NCBI RefSeq assembly: GCF_019145195.1
Contig: NZ_JAHSTW010000005.1
Location: 1-64,000 of the forward strand
Direction of reading: 5' to 3'
Source: Pseudomonas siliginis
GTDB lineage: Bacteria; Pseudomonadota; Gammaproteobacteria; Pseudomonadales; Pseudomonadaceae
DNA length: 64,000 bases
The notes beneath the pieces are model-generated. The model saw only the letters and a program-made list of their open reading frames with translations. It searched no databases and had not been told where the DNA came from. Of the stretch, positions 51,281 through 60,397 are shown piece by piece. How positions within the stretch are numbered: the stretch's first letter is position 1; the number at the start of each line of letters is the position of its first letter. The position numbers and the translations under genes were made by a program.

Positions 51281-52060
51281 CCGCCAGCCACAAAACAATG
51301 CGGGAGCGAGCCTGCTCGCGGAGGCGTCAGGTCAGTCACATCCGCACTGACTGACACACCGCTTTCGCGAGCAGGCTCGCTCCCACAGGGATTGGCGGCA
51401 TGCATTCAATTTGCAGACCGCCACAAAAACAATGTGGGAGTGAGCCTGCTCGCGATTGCGTCAGGTCAGTCATATATACGTTGATTGACACACCGCTTTC
51501 GCGAGCAAGCTCGCTCCCGCAGGGATTGGCGGCGTGCATTCAATTTGCAGACCGCCACAAAAACAATGTGGGAGTGAGCCTGCTCGCGAAGGCGTCAGGT
51601 CAGTCACATCCGCACTAACTGACACACCGCTTTCGCGAGCAGGCTCGCTCCCGCAGGCATTGGCGGCGTGCATTCAATTTGCAGACCGCCACGAAAACAA
51701 TGTGGGAGTGAGCCTGCTCGCGAAGGCGTCAGGTCAGTCACATCCGCACTGACTGACACACCGCAATCGCGAGCAGGCTCGCTCCCACAGGGATTGGCGG
51801 CATGCATTCAATTTGCAGACCGCCACAAAAACAATGTGGGAGCGAGCTTGCTCGCGAAGGCGTCAGGCCAGTCACATCCGCACTGACTGACACACCGCTT
51901 TCGCGAACAGGCTCGCTGCCACAGGGATTGGCGGCATGCATTCAATTTGCAGACCGCCACAAAAACAATGTGGGAGTGAGCCTGCTCGCGAAGGCGTCAG
52001 GTCAGTCACATCCGCACTGACTGACACACCGCTTTCGCGTACAGGCTCGCTCCCGCAGGA
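51281..52060. repeat. Tandem REPIN array, about six 134-bp units
   Basis: Near-identical units repeat with a 134-bp period (equivalent points at 51400, 51534, 51668, 51802 and 51936), with incomplete copies at both ends. Each unit holds a left REP (GGGAGTGAGCCTGCTCGCGA), a CGTCAGGTCAGTCACATCCG spacer, an inverted REP (TTTCGCGAGCAGGCTCGCTC) and a linker with GGATTGGCGG and CAATTTGCAGACCGCCAC. Units differ by a few substitutions. Short open frames through the array are translation of repeats, not genes. It fills the whole interval between the LysR gene end and the DoxX gene start. Confidence 0.9.
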
Positions 52061-52085
52061 GAACTGCTTGTGTAATCGAGGGCGC

Positions 52086-53009
52086 TTAAAGCGCCGGAAT
52101 ATCCAGCGGCGCCGCCATGAACTGGCTGATGCGCGAGCGTAGCCACTTCTCCGCCGGGTCATTGTCATGCACCCCGCTCCACGCCATCGACAATTGCGCG
52201 GCATCGATCGGGAATGGCGGATCTTCGGCACGCAGGGCGCAGCCTTCAACCAAGGCACAGGCGGCGTAGTCCGGCACCGTCGCGATCATCTCGGTACCGG
52301 CGAGCAAGGCGCGCAAGCCGCTGAACTGCGGTACGCCGAGAACGACTCGGCGGCAACGGCCGATCTTGGCCAGATCCAGGTCGATATTGCCGCTCAGGTC
52401 ACCGGAGAACGACACCATCGCGTGCGGACGCTCGCAATATTCGTCCAGGGTCAACGGCCCCGGACGGTCGTCGCCTCGCAGTACTTTGCAGGGAATATCA
52501 CGCAACTTCTTGCGCTTGGCATTGGCCGGCAGATCCGTGGTGTAGCTGACGCCCACGGAAATTTCTCCAGAGGCCAACAACGCCGGCATCAACAGATAGT
52601 TGGCGCGGCGCACCACCACGACAATCCCCGGCGCCTCCTGCTGAAGCTGGCGTAACAGCGGCGGAAACAGACCGAACTCGGCGTCGTCCGACAGACCGAT
52701 GCGAAACACGTCGCAACTGCTGGCCGGTTCGAACTCCTTGGCGCGGCTGACTGCGCCGGAAATCACGTCCATTGCCGGTTGCAATTCCTTGAGGATCGCC
52801 AGCGCCCGCGCTGTCGGCTCCATGCCGCGACCGTTGCGCAGCAGCAACGGATCGTCGAACAGATCACGCAAGCGCCCCAGCGCAGCACTGACCGCCGGCT
52901 GGCCCATGAACAGTTTTTCCGCCACACGGGTCAGATTCTTTTCGAACATCAGCGCTTCGAAAATCACCAGCAGGTTCATGTCGACGCGGCGCAGATCGTT
53001 ACGGTTCAT
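52086..53009 (-). CDS. LysR-family transcriptional regulator
   Basis: 307 residues. Winged helix in the NahR/NodD-like form (LRRVDMNLLVIFEALMFEKN, LTRVAEKLFMGQPAVSAALG, RLRDLFDDPLLLRNGRGMEP). The effector domain includes FRIGLSDDAEFGLFPPLLRQ. It ends next to the REPIN array and reads in the same direction as the DoxX group beyond it. It may control that group or the metallo-hydrolase gene behind it. Confidence 0.88.
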   Translation of the reverse strand: MNRNDLRRVDMNLLVIFEALMFEKNLTRVAEKLFMGQPAVSAALGRLRDLFDDPLLLRNGRGMEPTARALAILKELQPAMDVISGAVSRAKEFEPASSCDVFRIGLSDDAEFGLFPPLLRQLQQEAPGIVVVVRRANYLLMPALLASGEISVGVSYTTDLPANAKRKKLRDIPCKVLRGDDRPGPLTLDEYCERPHAMVSFSGDLSGNIDLDLAKIGRCRRVVLGVPQFSGLRALLAGTEMIATVPDYAACALVEGCALRAEDPPFPIDAAQLSMAWSGVHDNDPAEKWLRSRISQFMAAPLDIPAL

Positions 53010-53063
53010 GAGTGTGGTTTCCTTATCGGTGTCAGACGCTTTTTGCCACAGGCGTTGGGCACT

Positions 53064-54047
53064 TTACTCGATCAATGGCACTTTCGCCGCGCGTTTGTAG
53101 GGGCCGTACTCCACCGGCACCCATTGGAAGTGTTTGCCCTCGGCGGTGATGTGGCCGATGCCCGGGAACGGCAGATGCGCTGCCGTCACCCAGGTCTTGC
53201 TCGCCGCCGCAGCACTGAACACTGCCTGACGACTGCTGATCGCTTGCTGACTGTTGACGTCGAAACCGATCGACACTTCCGGGTGCAAAAACTGCACTGC
53301 CAGGTTATGCACCAGATCGCCCATGAACACGATGCTCTGCTGCTGCGAATTGAAGCGATATGTGGTGCTGCCCGGCGTGTGGCCGGCTTCGAGGGTTGCT
53401 TCGACCAGTCCCGGCAGTGGCGACTGCCCGGCGGCAAACGTCTTGAAGCGACCGGCGGCAACATAGGGCGCCGTAGAGTTCTGCGCTATCTTGAAAAACT
53501 CTTTTGCGCCCGCCGGGGCCTTGGCCAGCGCTGCCGGATCGAGCCAGTAGTCGGCCTCGGCTTTGGCTGCAAACACGGTGGCGTTGGCGAACACCGGTTT
53601 CTTTTCGGCGTCGACCAGACCGCAGACGTGATCGAGGTGCAGGTGCGTCAGCAGAATCGTGTCGACCTGTTCAGGCTTGTAACCGGCGGCCTGCATGTTG
53701 GCCGAGAGTTGGCCTGCGGTGGCGCCGATGCACTGTCCTGCGCCCGTGTCGACCAAAATCAGTTGTTTGCCAGTGTTGACCAGAAAGGCATTGAACGCCG
53801 TCTGCACGCCAGGGGTTTCAATCGAACGGCGCGCAAGCAGCGCGCGAATCTGACTCTGGCTCATGCCCTGCAACAACTTCGGCGACAAATCGTTGTAACC
53901 GTCGAACAGCGCGGTGACTTCGTAATCGCCGACAGCCAGCCGGAAATAACCCGGCGCCTGAGTGCCAACCTGCGGTGCCTGCGCCAAGGCGCCGGACATT
54001 GCCAGCACGACCGCCAGCGTCGTTGCCGCTTTCACCAAGCTTTTCAT
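53064..54047 (-). CDS. Exported metallo-beta-lactamase-fold hydrolase
   Basis: 327 residues from ATG 54047 with AAAGGGG upstream. Signal peptide (KAATTLAVVLAMSGALA), zinc motif LLTHLHLDHVCGLVD, further metal ligands in EAGHTPGSTTYRFN and FMGDLVHNLAVQF. Related to quorum-quenching lactonases and other exported MBL-fold hydrolases; substrate cannot be read. Same strand as the LysR gene, 54 bases upstream of it. Confidence 0.85.
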   Translation of the reverse strand: MKSLVKAATTLAVVLAMSGALAQAPQVGTQAPGYFRLAVGDYEVTALFDGYNDLSPKLLQGMSQSQIRALLARRSIETPGVQTAFNAFLVNTGKQLILVDTGAGQCIGATAGQLSANMQAAGYKPEQVDTILLTHLHLDHVCGLVDAEKKPVFANATVFAAKAEADYWLDPAALAKAPAGAKEFFKIAQNSTAPYVAAGRFKTFAAGQSPLPGLVEATLEAGHTPGSTTYRFNSQQQSIVFMGDLVHNLAVQFLHPEVSIGFDVNSQQAISSRQAVFSAAAASKTWVTAAHLPFPGIGHITAEGKHFQWVPVEYGPYKRAAKVPLIE

Positions 54048-54283
54048 TGCATTCCCCTTTGAACCTGGCCAACGGCGGCCGTGCTTTGTCGACATGGTCG
54101 CGCAAAGCGCCGCGCGCTGACTTGCAAGGATGTGCTGAGTTCCAGCCTGAGCGAGGAAATTAACAACGATTAACTCGTCAGTCTCAAGGCATCGCCCAAC
54201 AATGAAGCCCTCTGCGCAGCGTTGCTTTTTTGACCTGAGGGAATGCGCCGACCGTGCCTTCCCCACCGACACGGACCTTGGCC

Positions 54284-54715
54284 ATGGCTTATCCACAGCA
54301 AACCGTCGCCCTCGCCCCTGCCAGCGAACCGCGTAAAAACACGACTGGCGGACTCAGTCCGCAGCGCGAACGCCAGATCAAACAGTTGATCCTGGATCGC
54401 TTGGGCGAAAGCCTCGAAGTAGCTGAGCTGGCCCGGGCATGTGCACTGTCACGCAGTCATTTCTCCCGCGCATTCAAGTGCAGCACCGGCCTGTCGCCAC
54501 AGGACTGGATCCGCGCCCAGCGCCTGGCTCGAGCCAAGTTGCTGATCCAGCACACCGACCTGAGCCTGACGCAAATCAGCCTGGAATGCGGCTTCTGCGA
54601 TCAGGCGCATTTCTGCCACATGTTCACCCGCAGCGAGGGCATCAATCCCTTCGCCTGGCGCTGTCGAGTCATGGACAAACCGAAAAACACCGCAGCGCAG
54701 CCTGCGGTGTTTTGA
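54284..54715 (+). CDS. Small AraC-type transcriptional regulator
   Basis: 143 residues from ATG 54284; a GTG at 54254 could extend it by ten residues. It consists almost only of an AraC DNA-binding domain: LGESLEVAELARACALSRSH, FSRAFKCSTGLSPQDWIRAQ, LARAKLLIQHTDLSLTQISL, CDQAHFCHMFTRSEGINPFA. The short N-terminal arm has no obvious ligand domain, like MarA/SoxS-size regulators controlled by abundance. Divergent from the MBL-fold hydrolase. Confidence 0.82.
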   Translation: MAYPQQTVALAPASEPRKNTTGGLSPQRERQIKQLILDRLGESLEVAELARACALSRSHFSRAFKCSTGLSPQDWIRAQRLARAKLLIQHTDLSLTQISLECGFCDQAHFCHMFTRSEGINPFAWRCRVMDKPKNTAAQPAVF

Positions 54716-54849
54716 CTGCTGCCGTTACGCCACCCGTTGCACTGATGCTCAAACCTGAGGATTATGCCCGGACACCCCGGATCAGACGGCCTGCGCTTGC
54801 GCCAGGCACTGATTCGCCCTGTCCGCCGCATCACCGCAGGAGCGCGCTG

Positions 54850-57699
54850 TTGAGTTTTTCCCCGAATCAGGCCATTGCGTTTGGCCCCTATCGGATTCAT
54901 CCCGGGCAACGATTGCTACTTGAAGGCCAACAGCCTCTGCGCCTGGGACGGCGGGCGATGGACATCCTCCTGATTTTGCTGGCCCATGCCGGTGAATTGG
55001 TGAGCAAACAGCAATTGATGGCCGGGGTCTGGCCAGACAGTGTCGTTGAAGACATCAATTTGCGCGTGCACATGGCGGCGCTGCGCAAAGCGCTTGGCGA
55101 CGGGCAGAACGGCCAGCGCTACATCGTCACCGTGGCGCAGCGCGGCTACAGCTTTGTCGCACCGTTCGTGCTCGACAGCATCGAAGCAACGCCTGCGGTC
55201 GCCGCGCCCCGGCACAACCTGCCGCTGCGTCGTACGCGGATGATCGGTCGCCAACCCCTGATCGATCACTTGATTACGCAACTGCCGCGCCGACGCTGCA
55301 TCACTCTGGTCGGCCCCGGCGGCATTGGCAAGACCACCGTCGCCCTGCGCGTCGCCGAACAATTGCTCGACCAGTATCGCGACGGCATCCGCCTGGTGGA
55401 TCTGGCGCCCATCGCCGATCCCGGGCTGATCGGATCGCATCTGGCGACGCTGCTTGATCTGTCCGCATCTGAAGGCGATGCGCAGGCTGGTCTGGTCGAC
55501 GGCCTGCGAGAACAGCAAATGTTGTTGGTGATCGACAACTGCGAACACTTGATTGATGCGGTCGCCGCGCTCAGCGAGCAGATTCTGCGGGGGGCACCAA
55601 AGGTGCATATCCTGGCGACCAGCCGCGAGAGCCTGCGCGCTGAGGGTGAGTTCGTGCAGCGTCTGGAATCGCTCGAATGCCCGTCCATGTCGCCCCCGAT
55701 GGAGCCGGCCCAGGCGCTGGGCTTTGCTGCGATGCAGTTGTTTGTCGAGCGCGCCACCGCAGCCAGGGAAAACTTCCGACTGAGCCACGCCGAGCTGCCG
55801 CAGGCGATCGAAATCTGCCAGCGCCTGGACGGCATTCCGCTGGCACTGGAACTGGCCGCCGCGCAGGTCAGCGAATTGGGCATGGACGGATTGCTCAAGC
55901 AATTGCGCGAGGGTTTGCCGCCATTGTCGGCCGGACACCACAGCAGCGCCGAACGCCACCTGACCCTGCGCGCGACGATGGACTGGAGCTTTAACCTGCT
56001 CAACGCCTGCGAACAAACCTGTCTGCGGCGACTGGGGATTTTCCGCGGCAGCTTCACCCTCGCCTCGGCGGCAGCGGTGATCATCGGCCAACAGATCGAC
56101 CCCGGCGCGGTGTTCACCGCAGTCACGCAATTGGTGGCCAAATCCCTGCTGAGCGTCGAAGTGGGCGACGAAGATGTTTTCTACCGGTTGCTCGACACCA
56201 CGCGCCACTACGCACGGGAAAAACTCGAACAGGCCAACGAACTCAGCGCAACCCGCCAACGCCACGCCGAGCGCTGCCTGACACTGATGCAGCAGGCGCA
56301 GGCGGATTGGGACAATACTCCGACTGTATTGTGGATGGAGCGCTATGCCCGGGGTCTGGAGGATTTGCGCGCGGCTTTGGACTGGAGCCTCAACGGCCCG
56401 GGACCGGATGAGCTGGGGGTGCAACTGGCAGCCGCCTCGGCGCCTTTATGGCAGGAGCTGTCGTTGCTGCGCGATTACAGCCGCTATGTGCGCCGGGCAC
56501 TGAGTCTGCTGGAGGCTTCGCCAGCAGACTCGCTGCTACCGCCCTGCCCACGCCTGCAGATCGCGCTGAAACTGGCGCTCGGCAGCGCCAGCTATCACAC
56601 CTGGGGCGGCACGCCACAAACCATTCAGGCCTTCGTCGACGCCTGCCAATTGGCCGAGGAACACGGCGATCTGGCCGGGCAACTGCGTGCGATATCGGGG
56701 CATATGGCGGTCAATCTGAGTTGCGGGCATTACCGCATGGCTTTGGCCCAGAGTGAGCAATTCGACCGCATCGGCCTGCACGGCGAACCGCTGCTGTCAC
56801 TGAGCACTCATCGCTTGCGGGTGTTGGCCCTGCATTATGCCGGCGACCAGCCGCAGGCACGCGTACATGCCGAGCAGGTGCTGCAACGCATGGCCCACAG
56901 CGGCCATCTCAATCGTTTCACCCATGGTTTTGGCGTGCAGTACGATCAGAGCGTCGCTTCGCTGACAGTACTGGCCCGAGTGCTGTGGTTGCAGGGTCTG
57001 CCCGAGCAAGCCTGGCGCGCCGCACGGCAGGCGCTGGACATCGCCGTGCAGATCAATCACGGCACATCGATCTGTTACACCCTGGCGCTGGCCAGTTGTC
57101 TGATCGCTCATTACAACGGCGACCATGTAAACGCCCGCGCGCTGCTGCAGTTGCTGCTGGAACAATCGCAGAAGCACTCGGTGCTGCTGTTCAATAACTG
57201 GGGCCGACAGTATGCGCAGGTGATCGATCCGGATAATGCCGTGCCCGTACCAGCACAGAGCAGCGGTCTGATTCGGGAAGTGATGGTTACGCTGGATGAG
57301 CGCTTTGTCGATGAGGCACTGGTGCAGCGCGCGCGCACCGGGGATGCGGGTTGGAGTGCAGCGGAGATACTGCGGGCGCGGGCGGCGGCATTGTTGAAGG
57401 GGTCATCCTGTGGGAGCGAGCCTGCTCGCGAATCGGCCCGCTCAGACACCGCTGAAACCCGAGAAGCCGAACAAATCCTGCAACAAGCCCTGAGTGTCGC
57501 CAGAGACCAAGGCGCCCTGGCTTGGGAACTGCGCAGCGCCACGGACCTCGCCCAATTATGGCAGCGCCAGTCCCGCCATCACGAAGCATGGGATTTGCTC
57601 AGCCCCATTTACCAGCGCTTCACCGAAGGCTACGCCACGCCGGACTTGCGCAAGGTCCGCCTGCTACTCGACAGCCTCCACGAGCAGTGCCCGGCCTGA
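54850..57699 (+). CDS. Winged-helix regulator with NB-ARC-like ATPase and TPR-like region
   Basis: 949 residues from TTG 54850, chosen because AGGAG (54838-54842) is seven bases upstream and the domain begins there (FGPYRIHPGQRLLLEGQ). An ATG at 54744 would add a low-complexity Arg/Pro-rich stretch. Residues about 10-105 are an OmpR-type winged helix (LGRRAMDILLILLAHAGELV, then INLRVHMAALRKAL, RGYSFVAP). About 125-440 is an AAA/NB-ARC-type ATPase (Walker A GPGGIGKTT at 155-163, Walker B MLLVIDNCEHL). The rest is helical repeats. Residues about 853-864 (SSCGSEPARESA) are encoded by a REP sequence. A single-protein signalling regulator of unknown input. Confidence 0.85.
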   Translation: MSFSPNQAIAFGPYRIHPGQRLLLEGQQPLRLGRRAMDILLILLAHAGELVSKQQLMAGVWPDSVVEDINLRVHMAALRKALGDGQNGQRYIVTVAQRGYSFVAPFVLDSIEATPAVAAPRHNLPLRRTRMIGRQPLIDHLITQLPRRRCITLVGPGGIGKTTVALRVAEQLLDQYRDGIRLVDLAPIADPGLIGSHLATLLDLSASEGDAQAGLVDGLREQQMLLVIDNCEHLIDAVAALSEQILRGAPKVHILATSRESLRAEGEFVQRLESLECPSMSPPMEPAQALGFAAMQLFVERATAARENFRLSHAELPQAIEICQRLDGIPLALELAAAQVSELGMDGLLKQLREGLPPLSAGHHSSAERHLTLRATMDWSFNLLNACEQTCLRRLGIFRGSFTLASAAAVIIGQQIDPGAVFTAVTQLVAKSLLSVEVGDEDVFYRLLDTTRHYAREKLEQANELSATRQRHAERCLTLMQQAQADWDNTPTVLWMERYARGLEDLRAALDWSLNGPGPDELGVQLAAASAPLWQELSLLRDYSRYVRRALSLLEASPADSLLPPCPRLQIALKLALGSASYHTWGGTPQTIQAFVDACQLAEEHGDLAGQLRAISGHMAVNLSCGHYRMALAQSEQFDRIGLHGEPLLSLSTHRLRVLALHYAGDQPQARVHAEQVLQRMAHSGHLNRFTHGFGVQYDQSVASLTVLARVLWLQGLPEQAWRAARQALDIAVQINHGTSICYTLALASCLIAHYNGDHVNARALLQLLLEQSQKHSVLLFNNWGRQYAQVIDPDNAVPVPAQSSGLIREVMVTLDERFVDEALVQRARTGDAGWSAAEILRARAAALLKGSSCGSEPARESARSDTAETREAEQILQQALSVARDQGALAWELRSATDLAQLWQRQSRHHEAWDLLSPIYQRFTEGYATPDLRKVRLLLDSLHEQCPA
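57407..57441. repeat. REP sequence inside a coding region
   Basis: CTGTGGGAGCGAGCCTGCTC GCGAA is a full REP half lying within the winged-helix/ATPase gene, read in frame as a Cys-Gly-Ser-Glu-Pro-Ala-Arg-Glu stretch. Such elements are normally intergenic. Confidence 0.85.
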
Positions 57700-59145
57700 A
57701 GCGTTGCGCGTTCTGCTGAGATAGCGCGCATGGCGCTGTTTCAATTCGAACTTGTCGTCACTGCGCTCGAACTGATCACGAGCATAGCGGCGCACGGTGT
57801 TGAGCATCCAATAGCGCGCCGTCGCACGGTTGGGTTCTCGAACAAGCAACGATTTGCGCGCCAACCCTTCGATTATCGCGGACAGTCTGGAACCCGCCAG
57901 ATCCGCGCTGCTGATCACACTCAGTGCGGCCTCCAGGGTAAAGCCCGCGCTGAATACCGACAGCCGCAGCAGCACACGCTGTTCCATTTCCGTCAGGTAC
58001 TGGAAGCTCCAATCGATCGCAGCGGCCATCGACTGATGGCGCGGTTCCGCGGTGCGCCGGCCTTGGCCAAGTAACTGCAGGCCGTTTTCAACCTGTGTCT
58101 GCAAGCCGATCAAGCCCAGCGCGTCGATCTGCGCAGCGGCGAGCTCGATCGCCAGCGGCAGACCGTCCAGTTGACGGCAGATCTCGCGCACACCTGGCAA
58201 ATCCTGCTCACGCAAACAGAAGCCATGCTGCCGTGCCCGCGCGCGATTGACGAACAACTGCACCGCCGGATAGCCCATGGCTTCTTCGACGGTGTTCAAT
58301 GTCGAGCGCTTGGGAATCGCCAACAGCGGCACGTAATGAACGGTCTCCTGAGCGACTTGCAGAGCTTGGCGGCTGGTGGCCAGAATCGACAGACGAGGCG
58401 CAGCATGCAACAGCGTTTCCACCAGTGCCGCACAGCTGTCGCGCTGGTGGTCGCAGTTATCCAGTATCAACAAGGCGTGCCGGCCGGTCAGTGTGAAAAA
58501 GTCTGTGTTCAGGGTGTGCAACAGGCGCTCGAGCAATGGAATGTCATCTTCGAGGCTGGCAAGGTCGACCCACCAGGCGCCATCGCGAAAGTATTGCAAC
58601 AGCAATTCCGCCACGCGCAGTGCCACAGTGGTTTTGCCAACGCCCGGTGCACCGGTAATCGTCATCAAGCGGCATACCGGCATTTGTCGAACCAGACCAC
58701 CGATCAAGGCGTCGCGCCCACTGACTGGCGTCAGTCGTGCCGGAAGATTGTGCAGGGGCGTGAGCGCGGCAGCGGGCATAGTCAGCGCATCACTGGTTCC
58801 CTGCTCCACCGGGGCGACAAAACTGTAGCCGCAGTGCGCCACGTGAATGATGAAACGCTGCCCGTTTACGCCGTCACCCAGTGCGCGGCGCAACGCCGCA
58901 ATGTGCACCCGCAGGTTGATCTCTTCGACGACCGAGGTCGGCCATACTCGAGCAATCAACTGCTCTTTGCTGACCACCTCACCCGCGTGTTCGAGCAGCG
59001 CCTGAAGGATGTCCATGGCGCGCCCGCCCATGCGCAGCGGCTGCGCCCCTTCAAGGACCAGACGTTGGCGCACATGAAAGGCGTAGGGGCCGAAACGCAG
59101 CACTGAACCGTGGCTTGTGTCGTTGTGATTATTCATGCCAAACAT
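57664..59145 (-). CDS. Winged-helix regulator with NB-ARC-like ATPase domain
   Basis: 493 residues. OmpR-type winged helix at about 18-112 (FGPYAFHVRQRLVLEGAQPL, RAMDILQALLEHAGEVVSKE, INLRVHIAALRRALGDG, CGYSFVAPV), then an ATPase domain with Walker A GAPGVGKTT (165-173), LLILDNCDH and PLAIELAAAQIDALGLIG. It lacks the long TPR-like C-terminus of its convergent paralogue, with which it shares strong similarity over the first ~450 residues. The stop overlaps the partner's 3' end by 36 bases. ATG 59136 is an alternative start. Confidence 0.85.
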   Translation of the reverse strand: MFGMNNHNDTSHGSVLRFGPYAFHVRQRLVLEGAQPLRMGGRAMDILQALLEHAGEVVSKEQLIARVWPTSVVEEINLRVHIAALRRALGDGVNGQRFIIHVAHCGYSFVAPVEQGTSDALTMPAAALTPLHNLPARLTPVSGRDALIGGLVRQMPVCRLMTITGAPGVGKTTVALRVAELLLQYFRDGAWWVDLASLEDDIPLLERLLHTLNTDFFTLTGRHALLILDNCDHQRDSCAALVETLLHAAPRLSILATSRQALQVAQETVHYVPLLAIPKRSTLNTVEEAMGYPAVQLFVNRARARQHGFCLREQDLPGVREICRQLDGLPLAIELAAAQIDALGLIGLQTQVENGLQLLGQGRRTAEPRHQSMAAAIDWSFQYLTEMEQRVLLRLSVFSAGFTLEAALSVISSADLAGSRLSAIIEGLARKSLLVREPNRATARYWMLNTVRRYARDQFERSDDKFELKQRHARYLSRTRNASGRALLVEAVE

Positions 59146-59226
59146 CTTGGCACTCTCGCGTGACGATACAACCGCCAGAGCCGACGCAGCACGGACATCC
59201 CGCTGCGTCAGACGGACAGAACCGCT

Positions 59227-60177
59227 CTAGCTGAACTGTTCGCGGTATTGTAACGGCGTAAGACCGAGCTTTTCGGCGAACAACGAGCGCATGTGCCGGA
59301 CACTGCCAAAGCCGCTTTTGTAGGCGATGGTCTTGAGCGGCAGATCGCTGGTTTCCAACAGGTTTCGCGCGCAGTCAATGCGGGCATTCTGCAAAAACTC
59401 CATCGGCGTCATATTGACGTCACGGGCGAACAGGCGAGCAAAGTGCCGTGCGCTCATGTTCGCCAATCCAGCCATGCGCTCGACGGTGAACGCTTCATCC
59501 AGATGTTCAAGGACGTAATTCTGTGCGCGGGTGATGGGCGTTTCTTGCGGTGAGACTGCCGCCATCAACGGGCTGAACTGCGCTTGCCCGCCTTGGCGCT
59601 TCATGACCACCAACAAGACCTTGGCAACGTCCTGGGCGATTTTCTTGCCGTGATCTTTGGCCACCACCGCCAGCGCCAGGTCGATGCCGGCCGTAACGCC
59701 ACCGGAGGTGATGAGATTACGATCCTCGACGTAGATCTGATCGGTGGTCACCGTGGTTTTCGGGAAAGCCTTGATCAGCCGTTCGGTGTAGTTCCAATGC
59801 GTGGTGACGCGATAACCATCAAGCAGGCAAGCGTGGCCGAGGATGAATGCGCCAGTGCAAATCGAACCGTAACGCTCCGCGCGCGGCACGGCTTTTTTCA
59901 ACCAGCCAAACAGCTCGGGAAATCTCTGGTTATAGGCGCCGGGGCCGCCGGGCACCAATAACAGGTCATAGCGCTCGGCCGCTTCGTCGATGTGCAAGTC
60001 AGCCTGAACCTGTACGCCGTTGGACGCCCTCAGCAAGCCGCGCTCTGTGCCGAGAGTCGTCAATTGATAGTGCAGATCAGGTTTCAGATAACGGTTGGCG
60101 ACTGAAAACACCTCCAGCGGCCCCGCCATGTCGAGCATCAGAAAGTCAGGGAACAGCACCATTGCCACGGTTTTCAT
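59227..60177 (-). CDS. GlxA-family regulator: DJ-1/PfpI domain plus AraC domain
   Basis: 316 residues from ATG 60177; an in-frame GTG at 60189 would add four. Domain 1 (1-185) is DJ-1/PfpI-like: AMVLFPDFLMLDMAGPLEVF, LLLVPGGPGAYNQRFPELFG, YGSICTGAFILGHACLLDGY (the nucleophile-elbow Cys), VTTHWNYTERL. Domain 2 is AraC (VERMAGLANMSARHFARLFA, then IAYKSGFGSVRHMRSLFAEK). GlxA-type regulators sense small molecules, often amines or betaines. Ligand here unknown. Confidence 0.87.
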   Translation of the reverse strand: MKTVAMVLFPDFLMLDMAGPLEVFSVANRYLKPDLHYQLTTLGTERGLLRASNGVQVQADLHIDEAAERYDLLLVPGGPGAYNQRFPELFGWLKKAVPRAERYGSICTGAFILGHACLLDGYRVTTHWNYTERLIKAFPKTTVTTDQIYVEDRNLITSGGVTAGIDLALAVVAKDHGKKIAQDVAKVLLVVMKRQGGQAQFSPLMAAVSPQETPITRAQNYVLEHLDEAFTVERMAGLANMSARHFARLFARDVNMTPMEFLQNARIDCARNLLETSDLPLKTIAYKSGFGSVRHMRSLFAEKLGLTPLQYREQFS

Positions 60178-60397
60178 GGGAGGTTTCACACATATTCAAG
60201 GGTCAATACGCACGCTTCAGCCAAGGCATTATGGCGGACCGAGTGTTCAGGAGCGTGATCGAATGGGTGAACCATAACGCAAAACTGTCAACCTGAGCCG
60301 GACAGTCTTTCAATTTCCATCTACTTATTGCCTCACCGGGTAACCAGTAACCTTCTCCTCACTCGGACGAATTCACGTCCCGCCAGGAGATTTCATC

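Noticed and set aside
51400..52020. Five near-identical 72-codon open frames
   Set aside because: They are translations of the REPIN units at 134-bp spacing without ribosome-binding sites or codon bias.
51281..52060. CRISPR array
   Set aside because: The period is 134 bp, units are near-identical throughout with no unique spacers, the repeats are REP palindromes, and no cas genes are near.
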